A DNA stretch of 64,000 nucleotides from Aquisalinus flavus. Its GTDB lineage: Bacteria; Pseudomonadota; Alphaproteobacteria; Caulobacterales; Parvularculaceae. The notes under the pieces are model-generated. The model saw nothing but the letters and a program-made list of their open reading frames with translations. It ran no database searches and had not been told where the DNA came from. Each line of letters starts with the position of its first letter. Position 1 is the first letter of the stretch. The translations under genes were made by a program, and so were the position numbers. The stretch is from the NCBI RefSeq assembly GCF_022559625.1, contig NZ_CP042288.1, forward strand, positions 2,366,155-2,430,154, read 5' to 3'. This document shows positions 33,491 to 41,898 of this stretch, piece after piece.

Positions 33491-34837
33491 ATGAAGGAAC
33501 CCTGGCAGAAATATCTGGACCTGTCGGTCCCGCGCTATACCAGCTATCCCTCGGCGCTATTCTTCGGGCCGATGGAGCCAGCACCCTATCGCCATGCCCT
33601 GCGCGAGATCGGTCCCTATGAACCGGTCTCCCTCTATATCCACGTGCCCTTCTGCCAGCAGCTTTGCTGGTATTGCGGCTGCAATATGCGCGTCGAGAAC
33701 CGTTATGAGCGCACGCGGCCCTATCTCGATGCCCTGAAGAGAGAAATCCATCAGGTCGCTGCGGCGCTTGCCGGGCGCGGGCGAACCTCGCAGCTGCATT
33801 TCGGTGGCGGCACGCCGAACTTTCTCCACGCCGAAGACCTGATCAGCATTCTCGACGAAATCGAGAACGCCTTCGGCCTGACCGACGGCACCCCCATCGC
33901 GATCGAGCTCGATCCACGGCTTTCCTCTGCTGCCAGCATTACCAACCTTGCCCGGATCGGCGTGACCCGCATGAGCATCGGCGTGCAGGATTTCGACCCG
34001 TTCGTGCAAGCTGCGATCAACCGCATCCAGTCCTATGAGCTCGTGCATGACTGTGTCGCCGCGATGCGGACAAGCGGCGTCGGCGATATCAGCTTCGACC
34101 TGCTCTACGGGCTGCCAAGACAGACCGAGCATACGATGCGCGAGACCCTGCGCAAGACGCTGAGCCTCGCCCCGGACCGTGTCTCGCTGTTTGGTTATGC
34201 CCATCTGCCGGACCGGCTGAGGCACCAGCGGCTTATCGATGATGCCGAGTTGCCGGGACGGTCCGAACGTTCGGCCCTGGCAGAGCTTGGCGCGGACACG
34301 CTTGTCTCTGCCGGCTATCGCCGTATCGGATTTGACCATTTCGCCCTGCCGCATACTGCGATCGCCAATGCGGACGCGGCAGGCCGCCTGAACCGCAATT
34401 TCCAGGGCTTCACCGAAGACCAGGCGCGCTGTGTCATCGGCCTCGGCCCCAGCGCCATCAGCTCGGTCAATGGCGTCCATGCCCAGAATGAAAAATCGGT
34501 CGACGGCTATACAAGGCTACTGGACGAGGGACATTGGGCGACGACGCGAGGTATCGTAAGCACGCCGGAGCAGCGCCTCATCGGCGACTGGATCCACGGC
34601 CTGCTTTGCCGCCACGAGGCCTGTCTTGCCGAATATTTCAACATTGCCGGCAGGGAGCAATCAGCAATGGAAAGCCTGATGGACCGGCTGGCGCCCCTGC
34701 AAAGGGACGGTCTCATCCAACTGTCCGGCGACCGGCTGACCATCGAACCCGGCGCGCGGCTGTTGTCACGGGCGATCGCGGCCGTGTTCGATCCTGCAGT
34801 GCATAATAGCGGCGCGCGCCTGTCACCGGCCGTGTGA
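33491..34837 (+). CDS. hemN: Oxygen-independent coproporphyrinogen III oxidase
   Basis: Radical-SAM enzyme that makes protoporphyrinogen IX for haem when oxygen is low. The 448-residue length is normal for HemN. The iron-sulfur motif is PFCQQLCWYCGC (Cys 55, 59, 62, plus the HemN-typical 64). The SAM-binding GGGTPN follows near residue 110. The N-terminus carries VPRYTSYPSA, typical of true HemN as opposed to HemW. It is followed by the FNR-type gene on the same strand, 45 bases on, and preceded by an FNR box. Confidence 0.95.
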   Translation: MKEPWQKYLDLSVPRYTSYPSALFFGPMEPAPYRHALREIGPYEPVSLYIHVPFCQQLCWYCGCNMRVENRYERTRPYLDALKREIHQVAAALAGRGRTSQLHFGGGTPNFLHAEDLISILDEIENAFGLTDGTPIAIELDPRLSSAASITNLARIGVTRMSIGVQDFDPFVQAAINRIQSYELVHDCVAAMRTSGVGDISFDLLYGLPRQTEHTMRETLRKTLSLAPDRVSLFGYAHLPDRLRHQRLIDDAELPGRSERSALAELGADTLVSAGYRRIGFDHFALPHTAIANADAAGRLNRNFQGFTEDQARCVIGLGPSAISSVNGVHAQNEKSVDGYTRLLDEGHWATTRGIVSTPEQRLIGDWIHGLLCRHEACLAEYFNIAGREQSAMESLMDRLAPLQRDGLIQLSGDRLTIEPGARLLSRAIAAVFDPAVHNSGARLSPAV

Positions 34838-34882
34838 TTTGCCGCTCTAGCAATCCTTTGCGGAATTGCCTAATCTGCCCCG

Positions 34883-35602
34883 ATGCGTGGGACCGATACA
34901 CCTGAAATACATTGTGGCAAGACTATCGGGGCGATGAATTTCTGCTCGCTTTGCGACGTGCGCCCGCAATCGATCTGCGCGGAGATGAACGAGGACGAAA
35001 TCCGTGCCATCTCCAAGACAATGGCCCACCACTCCGTCAAGGAAGGCCACGCCATCGCGACCGAGGGCGAACCGGTCAGCCATCTCAATATCATCGTCAG
35101 CGGGACGTTCCGTCTTGTCAGGATGCTGGAAGATGGACGCCGCCAGATCACCGGATTCATGTTCCCCGGCGATTTCGTTGGCATGAGCCGGGGTGACAGT
35201 TCCTATACGGCAGAAGCTCTGGAGCCCTCTCTCATCTGCAGTTTTGCCCATAATTTCCTCGACCAGATGAGCGAGAAGCATCCCGGCATCAAGGACCGGC
35301 TGATCGCCCGCGGCTCCAGCGAGCTTGCCAAGGCGCAGGACCACATCGTTCTCCTCGGCAAGAACACGGCAGAAGAACGGGTGCTTAGTTTCCTGAAACT
35401 GATCGGTCGCGCCCGCCGCGGTGACGACCGATTATCGACGCGCATCTATCTGTCCATGCCGCGCCAGGATATTGCCGATTTTCTCGGCCTGCGTATGGAG
35501 ACGCTCAGCCGCACCTTCGCGAAGCTGAAAAAAACCGGACACCTGAAGACAGTGTCCGGCCGCTTTGTCGAGTTGGGAGAGGCATTCGAACGGGCCGGTT
35601 GA
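34883..35602 (+). CDS. FNR/FixK-family oxygen-responsive transcription regulator
   Basis: CRP/FNR-family regulator of 239 residues (222 if the internal ATG at 34934 is used). Cysteines at 21, 24 and 32 (FCSLCDVRPQSIC) plus Cys 119 (SLICSF) match the four ligands of an oxygen-labile 4Fe-4S cluster, as in Fnr/FnrL. The cyclic-nucleotide-like beta roll lies at about 50-130. The helix-turn-helix near 185-215 has RQDIADFLGLRMETLSRTF, with the Glu-x-x-Ser-Arg residues that read TTGA half-sites. Matching boxes lie before hemN and cydA/cydD. It is most like FnrL. Confidence 0.92.
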   Translation: MRGTDTPEIHCGKTIGAMNFCSLCDVRPQSICAEMNEDEIRAISKTMAHHSVKEGHAIATEGEPVSHLNIIVSGTFRLVRMLEDGRRQITGFMFPGDFVGMSRGDSSYTAEALEPSLICSFAHNFLDQMSEKHPGIKDRLIARGSSELAKAQDHIVLLGKNTAEERVLSFLKLIGRARRGDDRLSTRIYLSMPRQDIADFLGLRMETLSRTFAKLKKTGHLKTVSGRFVELGEAFERAG

Positions 35603-35614
35603 CCGGCTCTTTTT
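35594..35614 (+). terminator. Rho-independent terminator overlapping the regulator stop codon
   Basis: GCCGG-TTGA-CCGGC followed by TCTTTTT. The stop codon TGA lies in the loop. It ends the hemN-fnr unit before the convergent cydX gene. Confidence 0.7.
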
Positions 35615-35635
35615 CTGGGAAAGGTTCTGTTCCTG

Positions 35636-35761
35636 CTAGGGCGCAATTTCCGGATCCGGACTTTCATCCGCACGCGTTGATTTCAGTTCGAACCAGAGCG
35701 CGTTGAGAATGCCGACCGTCGCGGCGAGACCAAGGCCCAATATCCAGGCAAAGTACCACAT
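35636..35761 (-). CDS. cydX: Cytochrome bd oxidase small subunit CydX
   Basis: A 41-residue membrane protein found by reading the minus strand between fnr and cydB. It starts MWYFAWILGLGLAATVGILN and continues ALWFELKSTRADES, which matches the CydX/YbgT pattern (MWYFAWILG, one helix, then LWxE). CydX stabilises the haem groups of the bd oxidase. It starts 13 bases after the cydB stop with a GGACGA ribosome site, so the operon order is cydA-cydB-cydX. Confidence 0.95.
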   Translation of the reverse strand: MWYFAWILGLGLAATVGILNALWFELKSTRADESPDPEIAP

Positions 35762-35774
35762 GAGTGTCGTCCTT

Positions 35775-36920
35775 TCAGTAAGCGTGTGAGGATTTGGCGA
35801 TACCGTCTTCAGTCACCTTGCCGCGCATCACGTGGAACACCCAGGCGGTGTATCCGAGGATGAGTGGCAGGAAGATGATAACGGAGATCAGCATGTTGCG
35901 CAGTGTGTTGCGGCTGCTCGAGGCGTCGAAAACCATCAGCGAGTGATCGGGCATGATCGTCGACGGCAGGATGAACGGGAACATGGTCACGCCCACCGTT
36001 GCGATGATGAAGGCAACACCGGTGCCCGAGGCAAGTAGCGTCAATCGCTCGACACCACCGGTCTTGAAGCCGACAGCTGCCCCGGCAAGGCCGATAAATC
36101 CGAGAGCCGGGACGATGGCGAGCAGTGGCACGTTCATGTAATTGGCGAGCCACGCCCCCCGCGCGACCTCGACACTCTTGGCAAGCGGGTAACTCGGTCC
36201 TGCCCAGTCTGCCGTGCTGGTCAGCACATAGCCGCCGAGCCAGCCAAATGAGAGAATGGCGCCGCCGAGGGCAAACAGCACGACACTGGCAAGCGCCGCG
36301 TAGAAGCCGATCCGTCGCGCCCGGGCGGCAATCTCACCTTCGGTCTTCAGCACGATCCACGCCGCGCCATGCATCAGGATCATGGCGATGGAGACGATGC
36401 CGCAGAAAAGGGCAGCGGGATTGAGCAGTCCGAACAGCGTGCCTTCATACATCGGGCGCAATTCGTCCGTATAGTAAAAGGGTACGCCGACCATGGCATT
36501 GCCGACTGCAACGCCGAAGATTACCGGCGGCACGGCACCGGAGATGAACAGTGCCCAGTCCCAATTGCGCCGCCATTTCGCTCCATCGCGCTTGGAGCGA
36601 TACTTGAAAGCGACCGGGCGCAAGATCAGGGCAAAGAGCACAATGAACATTGCCAGATAGAAACCCGAGAATGACAGCGCATATAGCGCCGGCCAAGCGG
36701 CGAAGATCGCACCGCCGCCAAGGATGAACCAGACCTGGTTACCCTCCCACACCGGGCCGACCGTATTGATGATGACCCGGCGTTCCTCGTCCCTCTTGCC
36801 GATAAACGGCATCAGCGCCGCGGCACCCATGTCGAAACCGTCAGTGACGGCGAAGCCAATCAGCAGGATACCCAGGAGTGCCCACCAGATCAGTCTAAGT
36901 ACTTCATAATCGAACAGCAT
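35775..36920 (-). CDS. cydB: Cytochrome bd ubiquinol oxidase subunit II
   Basis: Membrane subunit of the high-affinity quinol oxidase, 381 residues with about nine helices. It has the N-terminal LIWWALLGILLIGFAVTDGF and DMGAAALMPFIGKRDEERRV, then TVGPVWEGNQVWFILGGGA. These are all hallmark CydB stretches. The C-terminus has DASSSRNTLRNMLISVIIFL. It follows cydA by 19 bases. Confidence 0.97.
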   Translation of the reverse strand: MLFDYEVLRLIWWALLGILLIGFAVTDGFDMGAAALMPFIGKRDEERRVIINTVGPVWEGNQVWFILGGGAIFAAWPALYALSFSGFYLAMFIVLFALILRPVAFKYRSKRDGAKWRRNWDWALFISGAVPPVIFGVAVGNAMVGVPFYYTDELRPMYEGTLFGLLNPAALFCGIVSIAMILMHGAAWIVLKTEGEIAARARRIGFYAALASVVLFALGGAILSFGWLGGYVLTSTADWAGPSYPLAKSVEVARGAWLANYMNVPLLAIVPALGFIGLAGAAVGFKTGGVERLTLLASGTGVAFIIATVGVTMFPFILPSTIMPDHSLMVFDASSSRNTLRNMLISVIIFLPLILGYTAWVFHVMRGKVTEDGIAKSSHAY

Positions 36921-36939
36921 TGTCTTGTCCTTTCAGGAA

Positions 36940-38529
36940 TTATTCTGCAGGTGTCAGCGCCGGCGTGCGATTGCCGCCCTCACCCATACCTGGCACGAGA
37001 TCGTCGATCGCATCGACCACCGCCGGCCCCTTGCTGATCGCGGCGAGCATCAGGCGCACTTCGATCACGGCGAGGATGCCGTAGACGAGCGTAAATCCGG
37101 TGATGGTGATGGCGATGTCCAGCAAGGTCAGGTTCGAGGCGGCGAGGAAGGTCGGCAAGACACCCTCGATCACCCATGGCTGGCGGCCGAACTCGGCGAC
37201 GAACCAGCCTATTTCCATGGCGATCCACGGCACGGGGATCGACCATACCGACAGATGCAACAGCCAGCGCGGCAGAGGATCCTCGCGCGAAATCATCCAC
37301 AGGGCGGCAACGAACAGCCCCAGCAGCAAGACGCCGGACAACACCATGACACGGAAGGTGAAGAACAGCGACGGCACATGGGGTACCGTGTCCCACGCCG
37401 CGGCGCGGATCTGTTCCTCGGTCGCTGCCATCGGATCTTCAGTGTATTTCAACAGCAGCTTGGCATAACCCAGGTCGTCCTGATACTGCGCAAACTGTTC
37501 GCGCGCAGCCGGACTGGCCCGGTCGGCCTTGATCGCCTCCAGCGCATCCCAGGCATAGAGCCCGTTGCGGATACGGTCCTCGGCATGGTCGACGAGGTCA
37601 TAGATGCCGGGGATTTGCGTATCGAAAGACCGCGTGCCGATCAGCCCCATGACCCATGGCACATGAATGGCTAAATGAGTCTCGCGCGCCTCCATGTCGG
37701 GCAGGCCGATGATGGTGAAGGATGCTGGCGCTTCCTCCGTCTCCCACATCGCTTCCATTGCAGCGAGCTTCATTTTCTGATGATCGGTGATCGCATAGCC
37801 GCTCTCGTCGCCAAGCACGATGACCGACAGGGTCGAGGCGACACCAAAGGCCGCAGCAATGGCAAAGGAGCGCTTCGCCAGCTGCATATGGCGGCCGCGG
37901 AGCATATAGAATGCCGAGATGCCGAGCACAAAGACGGCGCCGGTGACATAGCCCGCGCTGACCGTGTGAACGAATTTTGCCTGAGCCACCGGATTGAACA
38001 GGACAGCCATGAAATCGGTGACTTCCATGCGCATCGTATCGGGGTTGAAGGCCGATCCGACCGGGTTCTGCATCCAGCCATTGGCGATCAGGATCCACAG
38101 CGCCGAAAAGTTCGTACCCAGTGCCATCAGCCAGGTGACAGTCATGTGAGTCACCGGCTTCAGGCGGTCCCAGCCAAAGAAGAACAAGCCGACAAAGGTC
38201 GCCTCGAGGAAGAAGGCCATCAGCCCCTCGATCGCCAGCGGCGCCCCGAACACGTCACCGACATAGTGCGAGTAGAACGCCCAGTTCATCCCGAACTGGA
38301 ATTCCATCGTGATGCCGGTGGCAACCCCGAGGGCGAAATTGATGCCGAACAGGACACCCCAGAATTTCGTCATCTCGCGCCAGATGGGCTTGCCGGTCAT
38401 GACATAGACTGTCTCCATCATCGCGATCAGGATCGAGAGACCGAGTGTCAGCGGCACGAAGAGGAAGTGATACATCGCTGTCAGCGCGAATTGCAGGCGC
38501 GACAGGTCAACGATTAAGGGATCAGGCAT
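36940..38529 (-). CDS. cydA: Cytochrome bd ubiquinol oxidase subunit I
   Basis: Haem-bearing subunit of the bd oxidase, 529 residues from the ATG at 38529 (PDPLIVDLSRLQFALTAMYH). A longer frame to 38580 lacks family support. His 21 corresponds to the haem b595 ligand, and the FVHTVSAGYVTGAVFVLG helix holds the second His ligand. Further typical parts are FGMNWAFYSHYVGDVFGAPL and the long Q-loop region. The promoter region shared with cydD has an FNR box at 38595-38608, 66 bases upstream. Confidence 0.97.
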   Translation of the reverse strand: MPDPLIVDLSRLQFALTAMYHFLFVPLTLGLSILIAMMETVYVMTGKPIWREMTKFWGVLFGINFALGVATGITMEFQFGMNWAFYSHYVGDVFGAPLAIEGLMAFFLEATFVGLFFFGWDRLKPVTHMTVTWLMALGTNFSALWILIANGWMQNPVGSAFNPDTMRMEVTDFMAVLFNPVAQAKFVHTVSAGYVTGAVFVLGISAFYMLRGRHMQLAKRSFAIAAAFGVASTLSVIVLGDESGYAITDHQKMKLAAMEAMWETEEAPASFTIIGLPDMEARETHLAIHVPWVMGLIGTRSFDTQIPGIYDLVDHAEDRIRNGLYAWDALEAIKADRASPAAREQFAQYQDDLGYAKLLLKYTEDPMAATEEQIRAAAWDTVPHVPSLFFTFRVMVLSGVLLLGLFVAALWMISREDPLPRWLLHLSVWSIPVPWIAMEIGWFVAEFGRQPWVIEGVLPTFLAASNLTLLDIAITITGFTLVYGILAVIEVRLMLAAISKGPAVVDAIDDLVPGMGEGGNRTPALTPAE

Positions 38530-38594
38530 GGACGGCTCCTGGTTGATTTTCCGGTTTCTTGTCTGCCACTTGCCATGCAATGCCCGCGCGGTTT

Positions 38595-38608
38595 TTGACC
38601 TAGCTCAA
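38595..38608. promoter_or_regulatory. FNR box in the cydA/cydD divergent promoter
   Basis: TTGAC-CTAG-CTCAA is a TTGA...TCAA dyad of the FNR class with a four-base spacer. It lies 66 bases from the cydA start and 35 from the cydD start. One site could serve both operons. The cognate regulator is probably the product of 34883-35602. Confidence 0.75.
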
Positions 38609-38642
38609 AATCTCCACCGGGTGTCCGGGCTAGGTATCGGGC

Positions 38643-40208
38643 ATGAAGAGAACACCGACACCCGAAACGGCACTGGAGCGGCGCTTGCGCGGGCAGGCTG
38701 GCATGGCCGCACGCCTTAGCCTGCTTGCAGGCGGCGCGGCGTTTGCCCTTCGCATTGCCATGCTGGCCGGTCTTGCCGTGATCACCGGCGCGCTGGTCAT
38801 GGATGGTGCCGCCGCTCTGCCGATCATGGTGGCGGCAGGGGCGTGCGCGGTCGGCCTGATCGTTGCTCAACGTGTCGCAGCAAGAGCGACAAGGCAGGCG
38901 GAGCGCGACGTTGCAAATCGCGTTGCCGGTCTCTATCGCCACTTCCTCCAGACACGTGCACCCTCAACGGTTCACGCCTATGATACCGGCGATCTGGTGA
39001 GCCGCATCTCCCGTCACCCCGGCGCCATTGCAAGCGCGGTAATCACGGTAAAGAACACGCGTAGCCTGATGGCGATCGGCCCGTTAATGGCAGCCGGACT
39101 GATCGCCTGTCTGTCACCGGCGGCCGCCGGATTGCTTGTCGCTTCCCTGCCGATCATGATCGTCTTCTTCATCCTGGTCGGCGGACTGACGAAGTCCAGG
39201 GCACAGACCCAGGAGGCCGCGCTGTCTCAGCTGTCCGGCATTTTCGGCGACCGTATCCGCTGCCTGCCGACAATTGCCGCCAATCATGATGTGACCGCCC
39301 AGGCAGACGTCATCGGGGCGGCGCTGGAAAAGCACCGCCGCGTCAGTCTCGATGTATTGAAAGTCGCCTTCCTGAACTCGGCGGTCCTCGATTTCTTTTC
39401 GTCGCTCAGCATCGCCATGCTGGCGATCTTTTTCGGGCTCGGCCATCTCGGGCTCCTGCACATTCCCGGTTTTTTCGGCCTGCCGCTCGGCTCTTCCCTT
39501 GCAGTCCTGATGCTGGCACCGGAATTCTTCAATCCCCTGAGGCGGTATGCGGAGCTTTACCATGTCGCTGCCGAGGGAAAGGCCGCCCTTGCTTCTATGG
39601 CGTCGATCGATGCGACACCATTGGCCGAGGATGTGCGCCTTGCTGCAAACGGCCACAGCACAATAGGCTGGCACAATCTGGTTTTGCCCTATGTCGGAAC
39701 GGTGCCCGACGCCACCCTGCCGGCAAAGGGCCTCGTCATCGTCAACGGCCCCAGCGGCAGCGGCAAGACAACGCTCTTGCGCGCGCTCGCCGGGATCGAA
39801 CCGCCTCTTGCCGGGCAGATCCTCCTGCCCGTCGAAATCAAACAGGCTTGGAGCAGCAGCGATATCTACCTGACACCGGAGAGAATCCGGACCCTGTATG
39901 ATCAACGCCCGTCGCTTTTTTCCGGTGACCCGCGTTTCGCGGGAGGCGTCATCGCCCCCGAAACCCTGTCCGGCGGCCAGAGCATGCGTTTGGCCCTCGC
40001 GGCGGCGCTGGCAAGCGACGCGCAGGTACTTTTCATCGATGAACCGACCGCCAAGCTCGATCCTGTCAGTGCGAACCACATCCACAAAACGCTGAAAGCA
40101 GAGTCACGCGACCGGCTACTGGTCGTCGCAAGCCACGATCGGGCCCTGATTGCGGCAGCCGATCAAGTCGTTTCATTCAACCACCGCCTGAGGGAAGTTG
40201 CATCATGA
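38643..40208 (+). CDS. cydD: Cytochrome bd assembly ABC transporter CydD
   Basis: One half of the CydDC thiol exporter (glutathione/cysteine) needed for bd oxidase assembly; 521 residues. The N-terminal membrane domain (about 1-330) is followed by an ATPase domain. This has Walker A VNGPSGSGKTTLL, signature LSGGQSMRLALA and Walker B VLFIDEPTAKLD. Its stop overlaps the cydC ATG (ATGA at 40205-40208). It is divergent from cydA, with a shared FNR box. Confidence 0.93.
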   Translation: MKRTPTPETALERRLRGQAGMAARLSLLAGGAAFALRIAMLAGLAVITGALVMDGAAALPIMVAAGACAVGLIVAQRVAARATRQAERDVANRVAGLYRHFLQTRAPSTVHAYDTGDLVSRISRHPGAIASAVITVKNTRSLMAIGPLMAAGLIACLSPAAAGLLVASLPIMIVFFILVGGLTKSRAQTQEAALSQLSGIFGDRIRCLPTIAANHDVTAQADVIGAALEKHRRVSLDVLKVAFLNSAVLDFFSSLSIAMLAIFFGLGHLGLLHIPGFFGLPLGSSLAVLMLAPEFFNPLRRYAELYHVAAEGKAALASMASIDATPLAEDVRLAANGHSTIGWHNLVLPYVGTVPDATLPAKGLVIVNGPSGSGKTTLLRALAGIEPPLAGQILLPVEIKQAWSSSDIYLTPERIRTLYDQRPSLFSGDPRFAGGVIAPETLSGGQSMRLALAAALASDAQVLFIDEPTAKLDPVSANHIHKTLKAESRDRLLVVASHDRALIAAADQVVSFNHRLREVAS

Positions 40209-41818
40209 TCCGTATACCGCTGCCCGCCCTCTGGACTGACAAATCGTGGCGGCCTGCGCTGATAATTGCCTTGGTGACGGCACTATCGGGCCTGTTGCTC
40301 GTCGGTGTTTCCGGCTGGTTCCTGTCATCCGTTGCGCTGGCAGGGGCAGCGGCCGGCGTCGGTGCAACGGCAGGGGCCGCTGCTTTTGCCTATAATTATC
40401 ACCTGCCCGCGGGCTTGATCCGGCTGTTCGCGATCACGCGGACTGCCGGAAAATATGCAGAGCGTCTGGCCGGCCATGCTGCCGCGCTGCGTGACCAGAT
40501 GAAGCACCGTACCCGGCTCTTTCGCGACATGGCTTCAGCGCGTACTGTCTATGAAGATGGCTGGCAGCTGTCGCGCGACGACCAGCTCGGCGCTTTCATC
40601 GACGATGTCGAGAAGGTGGAGTTCGCCACTCTTCGGGCCAGCCTGCCTGCCATGACAGGCATGGTGCTGGTGGCGGTCTGCCTCGTTGCCACTGCCATCA
40701 CAGCACCGCTGGCGCTGCCCTTTACCCTCCTGCTTCTCGTAGTCGTCGCGTTCTATTCCCGCCACATGGCCGAAAAGGCCGCACAGCAGTGCCATGACGC
40801 CCAACAGGTGGAGGCCGACTGGTCCCGCACGCTTGGCCGCCAGATCAATGCCCTCGTTCCCCTCGCCGGGAATGGCGATCGTAAGGCGGCGTTGGCTGGG
40901 TCCTTTGCGCTGATCGAACAGAGCACGCACTCGCGTTCCGAACAGGCACGCCTCCTCGCCGGTGTCGAAACAGCCACGGGTCTGGCCGCACCGATGTTGA
41001 TGATGCTGACGATTGGTATCGCGTGGCAGACCGGCATGACGGGTGAGACACTTCTACCCGCCATCTTTGCAGGATTTCTTTGGCTTGCTGCCGGAGAAGC
41101 CGTGTCCGGCCTGCCCCGCCTTCTGCTCGCCCGGGCGCAGGCTCGCTATGCTGAGCAATCTCTGGAGAGCTGGCAGGGCGCAGAGGAATACGCCCGCGAC
41201 TCTACCACGCCGCTACGACTGACCGTGGAACAAAGAGATGTATATTCGCCGATCGGGACAAAGCTCTGTACAGTCTCGGGTTTCACCGCCGAGCGCGGCA
41301 GAGCCGTGGCGATCACCGGGCCGTCCGGATGTGGCAAGACGTCGCTGATAAAGGAAATCGCCGGATGGACGGACTGGCGGGGGAAAACCCCTGCCCCGCT
41401 CGGCGCAAGGAGAATTGTCGCGCGATCGATATGTCATCTGTCCTTGCATGATGCCGCAATCATGGCAGCCAGCGTGCGCGATAATCTTTTCTCAAGCGCA
41501 GACGATACCAGCCTTTGGCAAGCGCTTGAGACTGTCGAACTCGCCGACAGAATTCGGCAGAACGGTGGTCTCGACAGCGCTCTTGAGCAGGACAGCCTTT
41601 CACTCGGCGAAGCCCGGCGCATTTCTCTTGCCCGGGCCATCCTCTCCCGCGAGCCGGTGGTGCTGCTCGATGAACCGGGCGAGCATCTGGATGCGGCCCA
41701 GGCAAAACGCCTTATGCAAAAGCTGCTGGTCGAATGCCGGAACCGGATCGTCGTCTACGTCACCCATGATGAGAGACTGGCCGCGCTGGCGCAGGAGCAG
41801 GTCCACATGGGCTTTTGA
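40205..41818 (+). CDS. cydC: Cytochrome bd assembly ABC transporter CydC
   Basis: Partner half-transporter, 537 residues. It has six predicted membrane helices and then an ATPase domain with Walker A ITGPSGCGKTSLI, a slightly altered signature LSLGEARRISLA (Leu-Ser-Leu-Gly-Glu in place of LSGGE) and Walker B VVLLDEPGEHLD. The N-terminal LVGVSGWFLSSVALAGAAAG is typical of CydC. It is coupled to cydD by overlapping codons. Confidence 0.93.
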   Translation: MIRIPLPALWTDKSWRPALIIALVTALSGLLLVGVSGWFLSSVALAGAAAGVGATAGAAAFAYNYHLPAGLIRLFAITRTAGKYAERLAGHAAALRDQMKHRTRLFRDMASARTVYEDGWQLSRDDQLGAFIDDVEKVEFATLRASLPAMTGMVLVAVCLVATAITAPLALPFTLLLLVVVAFYSRHMAEKAAQQCHDAQQVEADWSRTLGRQINALVPLAGNGDRKAALAGSFALIEQSTHSRSEQARLLAGVETATGLAAPMLMMLTIGIAWQTGMTGETLLPAIFAGFLWLAAGEAVSGLPRLLLARAQARYAEQSLESWQGAEEYARDSTTPLRLTVEQRDVYSPIGTKLCTVSGFTAERGRAVAITGPSGCGKTSLIKEIAGWTDWRGKTPAPLGARRIVARSICHLSLHDAAIMAASVRDNLFSSADDTSLWQALETVELADRIRQNGGLDSALEQDSLSLGEARRISLARAILSREPVVLLDEPGEHLDAAQAKRLMQKLLVECRNRIVVYVTHDERLAALAQEQVHMGF

Positions 41819-41898
41819 CCAGCTGCGTGGAGCGCAATTGCCGGCGACAAAAACTGATGAACCGGCCGTCTCGTATCCGTTCTCGCGACGCCTGCTGA

